Positions 1 through 6,747 of a stretch of 8,542 nt of DNA are shown in pieces; the first letter of the stretch is position 1, and each line of letters begins with the position of its first letter. The position numbers and the translations under genes are program-made. Source of the stretch: a bacterium UBA2214 (GTDB taxonomy: Bacteria > Zhuqueibacterota > Zhuqueibacteria > Residuimicrobiales > Residuimicrobiaceae); assembly GCA_002327255.1 (NCBI GenBank), contig DCUM01000025.1, forward strand, positions 1-8,542. The letters run 5' to 3'. The notes under the pieces were generated by a model. It was given only the letters and a program-made list of their open reading frames with translations. It was not told the origin of the DNA and did no database searches.

Positions 1-199
1 CTGCCATTTTTTGCCCTTCAAAAAGAGGCAGCTAAGGAATTTTTAGGATTCATCATTGAAACGCGGATTTGCGGGGAAAAGTAATACTCTTTCTTAGCTG
101 CCATTTTTTATTGGAGAAAAAAGGGCAGCTAAGCCTTGTTTTGGCCTGTCTTGATGATTTAAATATAATAAAAACATAAACCGGCCGAGGTCCGACCCC
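1..199 (+). repeat. MITE-like repeat, copy A (left end outside window)
   Basis: This stretch aligns without gaps to 2058-2256; a hand count gives about 147 of 199 identical positions. It begins inside the first hairpin (left arm cut by the window edge; loop and right arm at 13-36), continues with a second hairpin at 93-133, and ends with the terminal motif GAGGTCCGACCCC (187-199) that closes copy B. Beyond 199 the two copies diverge at once, which fixes the right boundary. It is AT-rich compared with the genes and has no convincing ORF. The left terminus should lie about 78 bp before the window. Confidence 0.8.
93..133. repeat. Hairpin 2 of repeat copy A
   Basis: Two 17-nt arms, 93-109 and 117-133, are inverted repeats with a single mismatch around a 7-nt loop. 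The arms carry the same TTAGCTGCC core as hairpin 1 of the element, so the two internal hairpins appear related to each other. In copy B the equivalent hairpin is much more decayed. Confidence 0.75.
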
Positions 200-253
200 G
201 TTTTCGTCCGTTTTCGGTAAAGTGACGCACGCCACCACCACGCCAATTTTCGC

Positions 254-282
254 TTGATTTTTAGGGACTGATTGGCTATTAT
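254..282 (+). promoter_or_regulatory. Candidate sigma70-type promoter for the DUF6588-like/lipoprotein pair
   Basis: TTGATT at 254-259 and TATTAT at 277-282 are separated by 17 nt, matching 4 of 6 and 5 of 6 consensus positions. It lies between repeat copy A and the first gene and would give a leader of about 160 nt. No other comparably good pair was seen in 200-447. It is a pattern match only, and the organism's promoter consensus is not known. Confidence 0.4.
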
Positions 283-433
283 GAAACAAGTAGCAGAGGG
301 GAGGGTGTGCTGATTTTTTGTTTGATGGCTCGCCACAGTCTGGCATACATAGACGAATGCCCCTTCACCAAGACCTCGCATCTGAATGACACAAATGCCA
401 GACTCCTTCAAAGGAACATACTGACCAAACCGT

Positions 434-438
434 GGAGG
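434..438 (+). promoter_or_regulatory. Ribosome binding site deciding the start at 448
   Basis: GGAGG lies 9 nt before the ATG at 448. The reading frame is open upstream to 307, but the upstream candidate start has no such site, and the signal peptide begins right after 448. Confidence 0.75.
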
Positions 439-447
439 AGACCCCAC

Positions 448-1356
448 ATGAGTAAGCGCACAATCTTTTATTTCACGATGGCTCTTGCGACGGCCCTGAG
501 CCTGATTTTTGCGCCAGTTGTCAAGTCGCAGGGTATCCAGGAGTCGATTGAGGAACTGACGGGCGATACCGGGAAGGGCTATCTCCAGCCCCTCTTCAAC
601 TCTTTCGCCAACAACCTGAACGCGGGCATGTATACGAGTGCCGCCATCCCGCGTCTGGGTTTGCGTTTGCGCATCAATCTGGTGGCCATGGGCACGATGA
701 TTGGTGATGACGACCGTGTCTTCACGGCGACGCCGCCCCAGCCGTACGCCCAGACACCGGTGAAAACCGCCACGGTTTTTGGTGAAAAAGGGGCTGTCGT
801 CGAAGGTCCCGGTGTTTCGTATCGCTTTCAGGATGGTCATCTCACGGGCGATTTTATCCCCTTCGCCGTGCCGGAGGTGGAGATCGGCGCTGTGATGGGC
901 ACCATCGCCCGCGTGCGCTTTTTTTCCGCCAAACTGCCGGGTGAAACCGGGGAAGAACTGGGCGAGATCAAACTGGCCGGATATGGCATCCAGCACAGTT
1001 TGAGTCAATATGTGCCGCTCTTTCCCGTCGATGTTTCCGCCGGATTCTTTTATCAGACCTTTGATATCGGCGACATCATGGAATGCCAGACCCTCAACGT
1101 GGGGCTGCAGGCCAGCAAATCATTCAGAATGCTGACGCTGTTCGGGGGTGTTAATTATGAAAGCGGCAAGATGGAGGTTTCCTACAATTATCAGGGCAAG
1201 GAAGGGGGCGAGCGCATCGCGTTTGCATTGGACAGCGAGACTTCCTTCCGTTTTCATGTGGGGGCAGGATTGAATCTGTATCTCGTCCATCTGAATGGCG
1301 CCGTTTATATCGGCCCGCAAGTCACCGCCATGATCCGTGCTGGAATCGGTCTGTAG
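448..1356 (+). CDS. Secreted DUF6588-like protein, probable outer-membrane beta-barrel
   Basis: A 302-residue protein. I chose ATG 448 rather than the longer frame from 307 because of the GGAGG site and because the signal peptide then sits at the N terminus: a K/R start, a hydrophobic stretch to about residue 24, and likely cleavage near VVKS-QG (about 26-28). The mature N terminus, with a GYLQPLFNSFANNLNAGMY-like segment and then PRLGLRLRINLVAMGT, resembles DUF6588 proteins of Bacteroidota and relatives. The C-terminal half is rich in alternating hydrophobic/polar strands, contains repeated GxGL/AGF segments and ends in a strand-like stretch (TAMIRAGIGL), as outer-membrane barrels do. The molecular function of the family is unknown. 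It is the first gene of a probable two-gene operon, with the lipoprotein 39 bp downstream. Family assignment is from memory of the sequence pattern; the export signal is clear. Confidence 0.7.
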   Translation: MSKRTIFYFTMALATALSLIFAPVVKSQGIQESIEELTGDTGKGYLQPLFNSFANNLNAGMYTSAAIPRLGLRLRINLVAMGTMIGDDDRVFTATPPQPYAQTPVKTATVFGEKGAVVEGPGVSYRFQDGHLTGDFIPFAVPEVEIGAVMGTIARVRFFSAKLPGETGEELGEIKLAGYGIQHSLSQYVPLFPVDVSAGFFYQTFDIGDIMECQTLNVGLQASKSFRMLTLFGGVNYESGKMEVSYNYQGKEGGERIAFALDSETSFRFHVGAGLNLYLVHLNGAVYIGPQVTAMIRAGIGL

Positions 1357-1379
1357 TTTTACAGCCTGTTATTGATGTC

Positions 1380-1387
1380 AAAGGAGG
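1380..1387 (+). promoter_or_regulatory. Strong Shine-Dalgarno deciding the start at 1396
   Basis: AAAGGAGG ends 8 nt before the ATG at 1396. The frame is open from 1372, but that start lies upstream of this site, and starting there would place charged residues before the signal peptide. Confidence 0.8.
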
Positions 1388-1395
1388 AACCCTCG

Positions 1396-1956
1396 ATGAA
1401 AATAAAGATGAAATGGTTTGCAGCGGCCCTGCTGATCGCCGCGATGATGATTTTGAACTGCAAGATTATCGGTGTGGATGACGACGCAACCACGGTTATC
1501 ACCCTCACCATCGAACACACCTTTCGCACCATCGCACCGGGCAACGATCCGCATACGCGCACCTTCACTCCGGCTGAATACTGGGATGAAGCATTCAATG
1601 ATTGGGATATCACATCGGCTGATTTGTCCGACATTCAGGTGAGTGTGTGGGATGTTGAAACGGCGGAACGGCCGGTATCGGCCAAATTCACGCTGACCTT
1701 CATCGATCCCGCGGCGCCCGCCAATCCGCTGGTGGGCAGCACCGGGATTCTCACCCTGGGTGAGTGCATCGATAACATCATCAACGTCTGGAATAACAAA
1801 GTGGCCATCAACGCCGCGGGCAAGACGCGTTTGCTCAATGCCATCCAGAGCAAAAAGACGATCACCCTCTCGGCGCCCGTGCAGAATCTCTCGGGATCAT
1901 GCGATTTTTGGACCAAGGCGGTGATAAAAATTCAGGTGAATTTGAAAAAGAAATAG
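1396..1956 (+). CDS. Small putative lipoprotein of unknown function
   Basis: A 186-residue protein starting at ATG 1396 behind AAAGGAGG. Residues 1-21 form a signal peptide (K-rich start, hydrophobic core WFAAALLIAAMMI) followed by Cys22. The putative lipobox reads I-L-N-C, with an unusual Asn at -1, so lipidation is likely but not certain. The mature part opens with a short acidic stretch (VDDD, 27-30), then Thr/Val-rich strand-like segments (33-45 and 96-103) and a second half with Cys124 and Cys169 that could form a disulfide. No enzyme motif is visible and I do not recognise a family. It follows the DUF6588-like gene by 39 bp on the same strand and is probably co-transcribed, so it may be a partner or accessory of that envelope protein. 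The gene ends 23 bp before the MITE-like element. Confidence 0.75.
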   Translation: MKIKMKWFAAALLIAAMMILNCKIIGVDDDATTVITLTIEHTFRTIAPGNDPHTRTFTPAEYWDEAFNDWDITSADLSDIQVSVWDVETAERPVSAKFTLTFIDPAAPANPLVGSTGILTLGECIDNIINVWNNKVAINAAGKTRLLNAIQSKKTITLSAPVQNLSGSCDFWTKAVIKIQVNLKKK

Positions 1957-1979
1957 CAGCAAAAAGCTGCCAGACCCTG

Positions 1980-2002
1980 GTAATTTGGGGTCGGACCTCA
2001 GC
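1980..2002 (+). repeat. Left terminal inverted repeat of copy B
   Basis: All 23 bases are the exact reverse complement of 2241-2263. The identity stops at both outer flanks: the next pair outward does not match. Confidence 0.9.
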
Positions 2003-2051
2003 GGATTAAATAAAAACAAGAATATAAGTACGCCAAAAACGCAAAAAACAG

Positions 2052-2094
2052 CCTTAGCTGCCTCTTTTTGCCCTTCAAAAAGAGGCAGCTAAGG
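2052..2094. terminator. Perfect 18-bp hairpin inside copy B, possible bidirectional terminator
   Basis: Arms 2052-2069 and 2077-2094 are exact inverted repeats around a 7-nt loop (GCCCTTC). It lies between the plus-strand lipoprotein gene ending at 1956 and the minus-strand FHA-SLT gene ending at 2286, so transcripts from both sides run into it. The stem top is A/T-only and no U-tract follows the stem, so it is not a textbook intrinsic terminator. The hairpin is certain; termination is inferred. Confidence 0.45.
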
Positions 2095-2148
2095 AGTAGT
2101 GAGGATTTTTAATGGACACGGGGATTTGCACAGGAAAGCCACAATCTT

Positions 2149-2191
2149 GCTTAGCAGCTGTTTTTCCCCCTACAAAAAATGGCAGTTAAGC
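2149..2191. repeat. Decayed hairpin 2 of copy B
   Basis: Arms 2149-2165 and about 2175-2191 pair with two mismatches and two G-U type pairs. The equivalent in copy A (93-133) has one mismatch, so this copy has drifted further here while its hairpin 1 stayed perfect. Confidence 0.6.
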
Positions 2192-2240
2192 CCCTTTTTT
2201 GCCCATTTCCGCAATTCAAGTCTAAAAAAAACATAATTCG

Positions 2241-2263
2241 GCTGAGGTCCGACCCCAAATTAC
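2241..2263 (-). repeat. Right terminal inverted repeat of copy B
   Basis: Exact reverse complement of 1980-2002. Its inner part (GAGGTCCGACCCC, 2244-2256) is shared with the right end of copy A at 187-199, which marks it as a conserved terminus and not chance. Confidence 0.9.
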
Positions 2264-2285
2264 TTCGCTGGAACGAGAGTAATGA

Positions 2286-3779
2286 CTATTGGGCCGCCGG
2301 CGCGCTCGCCGTTTGCAGCGGATTTTCCAGGTTAAAGCCGAACAGCCGCGGGTTTTCTCCGATCACGGCTGCTGAAAAAATATGAAACACATAATCATAG
2401 GTCTGTTTGGGGATTTCGCTGCGGTATAATCTCAGCAACTCCCAGAAATTGCGCTGTTGCGGATTCAAGGGCATCTGCTGCAACCGTTCCACCACCTTGC
2501 GCTCCCCCCAATTGTACGAGGCCATGACCAGCAGTCCGGAGGCCTGCGCTTCGGTATTGTAGATATCGCGGATGTAGCGCGCCGCCGCCCGGGTCGCTTT
2601 CTCGAAATGAAAGCGTTCATCCCTGGGATCGTATTGCGGCAGTCCCACCAGCGGGCCGTTTTTCAGGCCATAGCGCGCGCCGGTCGCCGGAATGAATTGC
2701 CAGATCCCCTTGGCGATCCCGAACCGGGTGCTCGGCCCGACAGTCTTGATGTTATAATTGCTCTCCTGCAAGCCCAGATAAAAAAACTGCGGCGGCAAAT
2801 GGTATTCCAGCATGGTGCGCGCCACAATTTCGTGATAGCGGTTTTCCGTGGCGGTGCTCAGCGCATTGCGCAGACGCGTCGTCGTCTTCCATTCCTTGAT
2901 GTATCTGTACACTTCATTGAGAAACTCCTGCGGCATGCCCAGCTCGCACTCGCCGAACACTCTGGCCACGTGCAGGATCACCCGGTCGGACTCGCTCCAT
3001 TTGGAATTCTCATAGAAGTGGAGCTGCTCCAAAAACTTGTCATAACTGCGTTCGAGTTCCGTCTGGCGGTTGCGAATTCGTTCGGCTTCATCGATCGCCT
3101 TGGCGTCGCCGCTGGCCATCACATTCTCCTGCAGCCGCGCCAGTTCCAGTTCAAGGGATTTCATTTGATAGAATATCTGCGCGGCCAGCGCCTGCTGCTT
3201 CTTCACCTGCTGATGTTGCACATATCCGTATACGGCAAACAGCGCGGCCACCAGCACAATGCCGCCGATGATCAGATAATACTTTTTCTTCTGCTGATAT
3301 TGCAGACGTTTAAAGGCTTTGCGGATGAGTTGGGTGTGCTGCCCCGGTTTCTCCTCCGCATCCTGTGTGAAGTATTGTTTGATCACCTGGCTGACGGAGG
3401 GCGGGGCTTCTCGCACGGTGTGGGCATCGGAGGTGAATCCTTCCACCTTGAAGAAGAGGGCGGCATTTGCGGCGCCCAGTACCACTTTGGTGGAATTACC
3501 GAGGGGCACTTTATCGATTTTTTCCCCATTCAGATAGGTGCCGTTGGCGCTGTTCAAATCCCCGATCCACCAGCGCCCTTTCTCGAAATAGACCTCTGCA
3601 TGCCGGCGGCTGATGCCCAGACTCACAATTTGCAGCTCGCAATCATCCTCCCTTCCGATGGTGAATTTCTTGCGAAACTGCTTTTCGCGGAGTTCCTCGC
3701 CCTCCTGTTGAACCGTCACGCTGATCAGCGGCAGCCTGGTGTCCGGCGCTTGGTCTTTCGCGTTTTTGTTTGGTGCCAT
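2286..3779 (-). CDS. FHA-domain, membrane-anchored lytic transglycosylase (SLT) fusion
   Basis: A 497-residue protein. Residues about 18-113 are an FHA domain with its signature residues: G42-R43, S57/R58/H60 in GISRRHAE, and N76/N79-G80 in NSANGTYLNG. Such domains bind phosphothreonine peptides. After a polar linker comes one transmembrane helix (about 167-187, YYLIIGGIVLVAALFAVYGY), preceded by KK residues, which puts FHA in the cytosol. A Gln/Glu-rich probable coiled coil follows (about 190-255). Residues about 318-480 are an SLT lytic transglycosylase domain: ES motif with probable catalytic Glu339 (GLQES), GIWQF (358-362), and SYNWG (421-425); the C-terminal part resembles MltD-type enzymes. 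It would cleave peptidoglycan glycan strands in the periplasm. ATG 3779 is preferred over TTG 3797 because AGGGG precedes it by 5 nt. The gene lies 24 bp downstream of the kinase, so the two are probably one operon. Confidence 0.88.
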   Translation of the reverse strand: MAPNKNAKDQAPDTRLPLISVTVQQEGEELREKQFRKKFTIGREDDCELQIVSLGISRRHAEVYFEKGRWWIGDLNSANGTYLNGEKIDKVPLGNSTKVVLGAANAALFFKVEGFTSDAHTVREAPPSVSQVIKQYFTQDAEEKPGQHTQLIRKAFKRLQYQQKKKYYLIIGGIVLVAALFAVYGYVQHQQVKKQQALAAQIFYQMKSLELELARLQENVMASGDAKAIDEAERIRNRQTELERSYDKFLEQLHFYENSKWSESDRVILHVARVFGECELGMPQEFLNEVYRYIKEWKTTTRLRNALSTATENRYHEIVARTMLEYHLPPQFFYLGLQESNYNIKTVGPSTRFGIAKGIWQFIPATGARYGLKNGPLVGLPQYDPRDERFHFEKATRAAARYIRDIYNTEAQASGLLVMASYNWGERKVVERLQQMPLNPQQRNFWELLRLYRSEIPKQTYDYVFHIFSAAVIGENPRLFGFNLENPLQTASAPAAQ

Positions 3780-3784
3780 TTTTT

Positions 3785-3789
3785 CCCCT
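3785..3789 (-). promoter_or_regulatory. Ribosome binding site for the FHA-SLT gene
   Basis: AGGGG on the minus strand, 5 nt before ATG 3779. The alternative TTG start at 3797 lacks any purine-rich site upstream, so this decides the start. It lies in the 24-bp gap after the kinase stop codon. Confidence 0.55.
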
Positions 3790-3803
3790 GTTCTCAATAG
3801 GGA

Positions 3804-6062
3804 CTAGAGCGGGGCGTCCCGAGGTTCGCCCGTGATTTTCTTCGCCAGGCGCTGAAATTTTTCCTGAACGCGCAGCGCATCCATCAAGGGATCGACATTC
3901 AGGTAGCTCAGCAAAAAAGCATGCTCTTGCGCGGCCTGTTCCAGCCAGGAGAGGGCCTTTTCCGTCTCTCCCAGGCCGCAGAGAATGGTTGCCCGGTCGT
4001 AAGCGGAAACGTACCTTGCTGAGGAAGCATCTTCAAGCTGCCGCAAAATTTTCCGCGCTTTTGCCGGGTTGCCCGCCTTTGCGGCCGCATATCCATGGTT
4101 GGCGAGCACGTTGTTGCTGTCGCCATAAAATGTGAGCGCCCGTTGAAAAGAGTTCATGGCTCCCGCAAAGTCACCTTTCTGTGTCAGAGCCTGCCCGAGG
4201 AAGAAATTGCTGACCGGGAAATCCGGATCCTTGTCCAGGGCGCGGCGGAGATGAGTGGTCGCTGCGTCGAAACGTCGCGAAAAATAATGGACCAGCCCGA
4301 CGGTGGCGTTGATGACGAGCGAGGCGGGATCCAGCTCCAGCGCCCGGTCGATGGCCCGGGCGGCTTCCTCAAACCGGCCCAGAGGGATTAAAAAGTTGAT
4401 GGCGTACCAGTGCCAGGCTTCGGCATAGTCCGGTTTGAGCTCGATCCCGCGTTTAAAATGCGTCTCCGCCTCCGCCCAGTTCCATTCGTAGATGGCCTTG
4501 GCGCAGGCGAGCGAGATGTGGGCTTCGGGCAGTTTTTCATCGATGCGCAGCGCCTGTTCCGCTGCGCGTATCGCCTCGGGCATGACTTCGGAGGGTGCCG
4601 AGCGGCCATACAACCCCAGAACAATGTGCGCATCCGCCAGGCCGGAATAAGCGAGGGCATAGCCCGCGTCCATTTCAATGGCGGCTTTGAAATAATCGAT
4701 GCCGGTTTGCACGGACTCTGTCGTCCGCTTATTCCAGTAGAATCTTCCGCGCAGATAGCTCGAATAGGCTTCGACATTGTCGGTGTAATGTTTGACGGGT
4801 TCCTGTTCGCCGGCGCCGGTCAGCTGGATTTGCAAGTTAGTAACGACCGATCGCGAGATATCGTCCTGAATCTCAAAAATATCGGCGAGCTCGCGCTGAT
4901 ACTCATCCGCCCAGAGCAAAAATCCATCCGCCACGTTGATCAGACGCACCGCAATCCGGATGCGGTTGCCCGCTTTGCGCAGGCTTCCTTCCAGGACTTT
5001 ATCGACCTTCAGCCCTTGTCCGATCTGCGCAATATCGAGATTCTGTCCCTTGAACTGAAATGCCGAATTTCTCGAGGCCACCCGCAAACCTTTCAATCGG
5101 GAGAGATCATGGATGATCTCCTCGGCCAGCCCGTCGCAAAAGTACTCCTGATCCTTTTCGGCGCTAAAGTCGCTGAAGGGAAGAATGGCGATGGAAGGAA
5201 GCAGCGCCTGGGCGGCGGCGTGCACCTGTGTGTCCGCAGAGGATGGCGCACTGCGCTCGAGAAGGTCCAGGTCATCGATGAACGCTCGCATGCTCTGATA
5301 GCGTGCGGCTGGATCTTTGGCCAGGGTTTTGTCGATGATGGTTTGCATTTCGGCAGCGCCTTGACCGAGAAATTGTTTCAAGGTGAGCGGGGGATCGTTG
5401 ACAATGGCCTGCATCAGAGCCTGTTGATTCTCTGCGGCGAAGGGGGGATTGGCCGTCAACAGCTCGAAGAGGATGACGCCGAGCGACCAGATGTCTGCGC
5501 GTTGATCCACCGTCCCTCCGCATGCCTGTTCCGGGGACATATAGGCGGGCGTCCCGCAGATCACTCCGGGGGTGGCAAAGGCGGTTTGGTGCTGGAATTC
5601 CGCCACGCCAAAATCGAGAATTTTGACCATCCCGTCCTCGGTGACGATGATATTGGCCGGTTTGATATCGCGGTGGACGATGTCTTTTTCATGTGCCTTG
5701 GCGAGGCCCTCGGCGATCTGCCGTGTTAAAAAGGTGGCCTCGCGCACGGAGGTGGGACCCTGGGCGATCTTTTCCTTCAGGGTTTCGCCCTGATAAAAGG
5801 CCATTGCAATGAAAATCTGTCCTTCGTCCGTTTCGTCAATTTCATGAATCGTGCAGATATTGGGGTGATCGAGTGCGGAGGCCGCCTGCGCTTCGAGCAT
5901 GAAGGCTTGCCGGGCTTCGGGGTCTGTCGTGGAGGCCGGGGCGAGAAACTTGAGCGCCACGACGCGTTTGAGCCGGGTGTCTTCAGCCTGATACACCATG
6001 CCCATGCCGCCGGAGCCGATCTTTTGCAGAATTTTGTAATGGGAGATGGTTTTGCCGATCAT
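3804..6062 (-). CDS. Soluble Ser/Thr protein kinase with TolB-like and TPR regions
   Basis: A 752-residue protein. Residues about 9-270 are a complete Hanks-type kinase: glycine loop GSGGMG (16-21), Lys38 in VALKF, Glu57 as helix-C candidate, HRDIKPAN (130-137, catalytic Asp132), DFG (150-152), GTPAYMSPE (170-178) and DIWSLG (190-195). All catalytic residues are present, so it should be active; Thr160, Thr164 and Thr171 in the activation segment could be phosphorylated. Residues about 289-412 resemble the TolB-like/COG5616 domain (SIAILPFSDFS, FCDGLAEEII, LEGSLRKAGNRIRIAVRL). Residues about 430-740 carry several TPR-like repeats for protein binding. No transmembrane segment is visible, so it is probably cytosolic. 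ATG 6062 gives the usual family start (MIGKTISHYKI); the longer GTG start at 6101 has no ribosome site, and the ATG's own site is weak. Its operon partner is the FHA-SLT protein; targets are unknown. Confidence 0.92.
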   Translation of the reverse strand: MIGKTISHYKILQKIGSGGMGMVYQAEDTRLKRVVALKFLAPASTTDPEARQAFMLEAQAASALDHPNICTIHEIDETDEGQIFIAMAFYQGETLKEKIAQGPTSVREATFLTRQIAEGLAKAHEKDIVHRDIKPANIIVTEDGMVKILDFGVAEFQHQTAFATPGVICGTPAYMSPEQACGGTVDQRADIWSLGVILFELLTANPPFAAENQQALMQAIVNDPPLTLKQFLGQGAAEMQTIIDKTLAKDPAARYQSMRAFIDDLDLLERSAPSSADTQVHAAAQALLPSIAILPFSDFSAEKDQEYFCDGLAEEIIHDLSRLKGLRVASRNSAFQFKGQNLDIAQIGQGLKVDKVLEGSLRKAGNRIRIAVRLINVADGFLLWADEYQRELADIFEIQDDISRSVVTNLQIQLTGAGEQEPVKHYTDNVEAYSSYLRGRFYWNKRTTESVQTGIDYFKAAIEMDAGYALAYSGLADAHIVLGLYGRSAPSEVMPEAIRAAEQALRIDEKLPEAHISLACAKAIYEWNWAEAETHFKRGIELKPDYAEAWHWYAINFLIPLGRFEEAARAIDRALELDPASLVINATVGLVHYFSRRFDAATTHLRRALDKDPDFPVSNFFLGQALTQKGDFAGAMNSFQRALTFYGDSNNVLANHGYAAAKAGNPAKARKILRQLEDASSARYVSAYDRATILCGLGETEKALSWLEQAAQEHAFLLSYLNVDPLMDALRVQEKFQRLAKKITGEPRDAPL

Positions 6063-6195
6063 AGGCCGAAACCCCGTTTTTGGGAGGATTTTCAGAACCA
6101 CCGTGCAGCAGTGAAAAAGGCGGTATGCGGTATGCCGTTGGCCCGGATCGTGCGGTTGCGTCGCATCACAGTAAGGAGTGAGCCCCTTTCCCCCT

Positions 6196-6224
6196 ATTTT
6201 ATCGAAATAGCATCACATAGTCAA
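6196..6224 (-). promoter_or_regulatory. Near-consensus sigma70-type promoter for the kinase/FHA-SLT operon
   Basis: On the minus strand, TTGACT (6224-6219) and TAAAAT (6201-6196) are separated by exactly 17 nt; each hexamer matches 5 of 6 consensus positions. Transcription would start near 6189 and leave a leader of about 125 nt before ATG 6062. It is the best promoter match I saw in the window. The operator content of the leader is not evident. Confidence 0.65.
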
Positions 6225-6463
6225 GGGAAAAGTCATTTTCAAGTGCCATTCCGTGATGATGTGAAACATTTGGAAATTTCCTGATCTGAAGAGACAGGCG
6301 CCGTGGTGGGGTGAGCAGCCCGCTCGACCCGAAATAATAGCCAGGATGCATTACACAATCAATCATGCACCAAAGGGCAGAGAGCTCTGCGAGCAAGCGA
6401 TCTAATGCGGCTTTATAGTGACTGTGTCCAAAATCGACAATGGATGTGTACGCCATACCTGCG

Positions 6464-6485
6464 AGCCGCGAGATTACGCGCGGCT
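6464..6485. repeat. Short GC-rich hairpin in the intergenic region
   Basis: AGCCGCG (6464-6470) pairs exactly with CGCGGCT (6479-6485) around an 8-nt loop. No T-tract follows on either strand, so it is not a clear terminator. It may be a chance palindrome. Confidence 0.35.
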
Positions 6486-6717
6486 GCACAGCGATCCTTA
6501 CGGGCCGTGCCTCTCTTGACCGGATTTTTTTAACTAGCCGCCATGGGCGCAGAGGCCCCCGGGCCGTTCCAGTGGTATGATGAGATGATGCTTGACCGAT
6601 GATGCTCTCGACACCCTGGGGGGCATAGTCCGGTCATCGTTTTTTTCTCGCTTCTCACTGTTTCCAGCGAAAATCGATTCTGCTCCATTGGCAGAATGAA
6701 GAAATATCCGCTTGCAT

Positions 6718-6747
6718 TTGATCGTAAAAAGTTTACTTTGATAGATA
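6718..6747 (+). promoter_or_regulatory. Weak candidate promoter for the M23-like gene
   Basis: TTGATC (6718-6723) and TAGATA (6742-6747) are separated by 18 nt and lie about 90 nt before the start codon. Each hexamer is only a partial match. It is listed because the local stretch is AT-rich and no better pair was seen close to the gene. Confidence 0.25.

Larger units (their letters stand above)
1980..2263 (+). mobile_element. Complete MITE-like element with 23-bp terminal inverted repeats (copy B)
   Basis: A 284-bp non-coding element bounded by perfect inverted repeats (1980-2002 and 2241-2263). Inside are a perfect 18-bp-stem hairpin (2052-2094) and a decayed related hairpin (2149-2191). 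From 2058 to 2256 it matches copy A at 1-199 at about 74% without gaps. It holds no transposase and no convincing ORF, so it would have to be moved in trans. Each terminus contains the short palindrome GGTC-G-GACC in a GGGGTCGGACCTC context. Similar terminal motifs are, from general knowledge, found near IS200-like/RAYT (Y1) transposases, but the transposase class here is a guess. No clear target-site duplication is visible at the edges. Confidence 0.8.

Noticed and set aside
94..1008. A 304-codon open frame on the minus strand
   Set aside because: It overlaps repeat copy A and the DUF6588-like gene, which has a signal peptide and a ribosome site. The minus-strand product is low in recognisable features.
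1956..1970. Small stem-loop GCAGC-AAAAA-GCTGC right at the end of the lipoprotein gene
   Set aside because: Only five base pairs and no T-tract after it, so it is not a credible terminator.
1..2263. CRISPR array from the recurrent hairpin sequences
   Set aside because: The repeats are two long diverged copies about 2 kb apart with internal palindromes, not short regularly spaced direct repeats, and no cas gene is present.
2457..3800. A 447-codon open frame on the plus strand
   Set aside because: It lies antisense to the FHA-SLT gene, whose domains are unmistakable. The translation is rich in His, Arg, Leu and Gly without any domain, as expected for a mirror of a GC-rich gene.
4410..5729. 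A 439-codon open frame on the plus strand
   Set aside because: It is antisense to the kinase catalytic and TolB-like regions and shows no domain or ribosome site; it is a composition artefact.
6199..6489. Possible 96-residue minus-strand gene upstream of the kinase
   Set aside because: A GTG start with a modest AAGGA-like site exists, but the end of the frame runs into the kinase promoter, and the protein shows no domain, signal or repeat. It could be a remnant; the evidence is too thin to call a gene.
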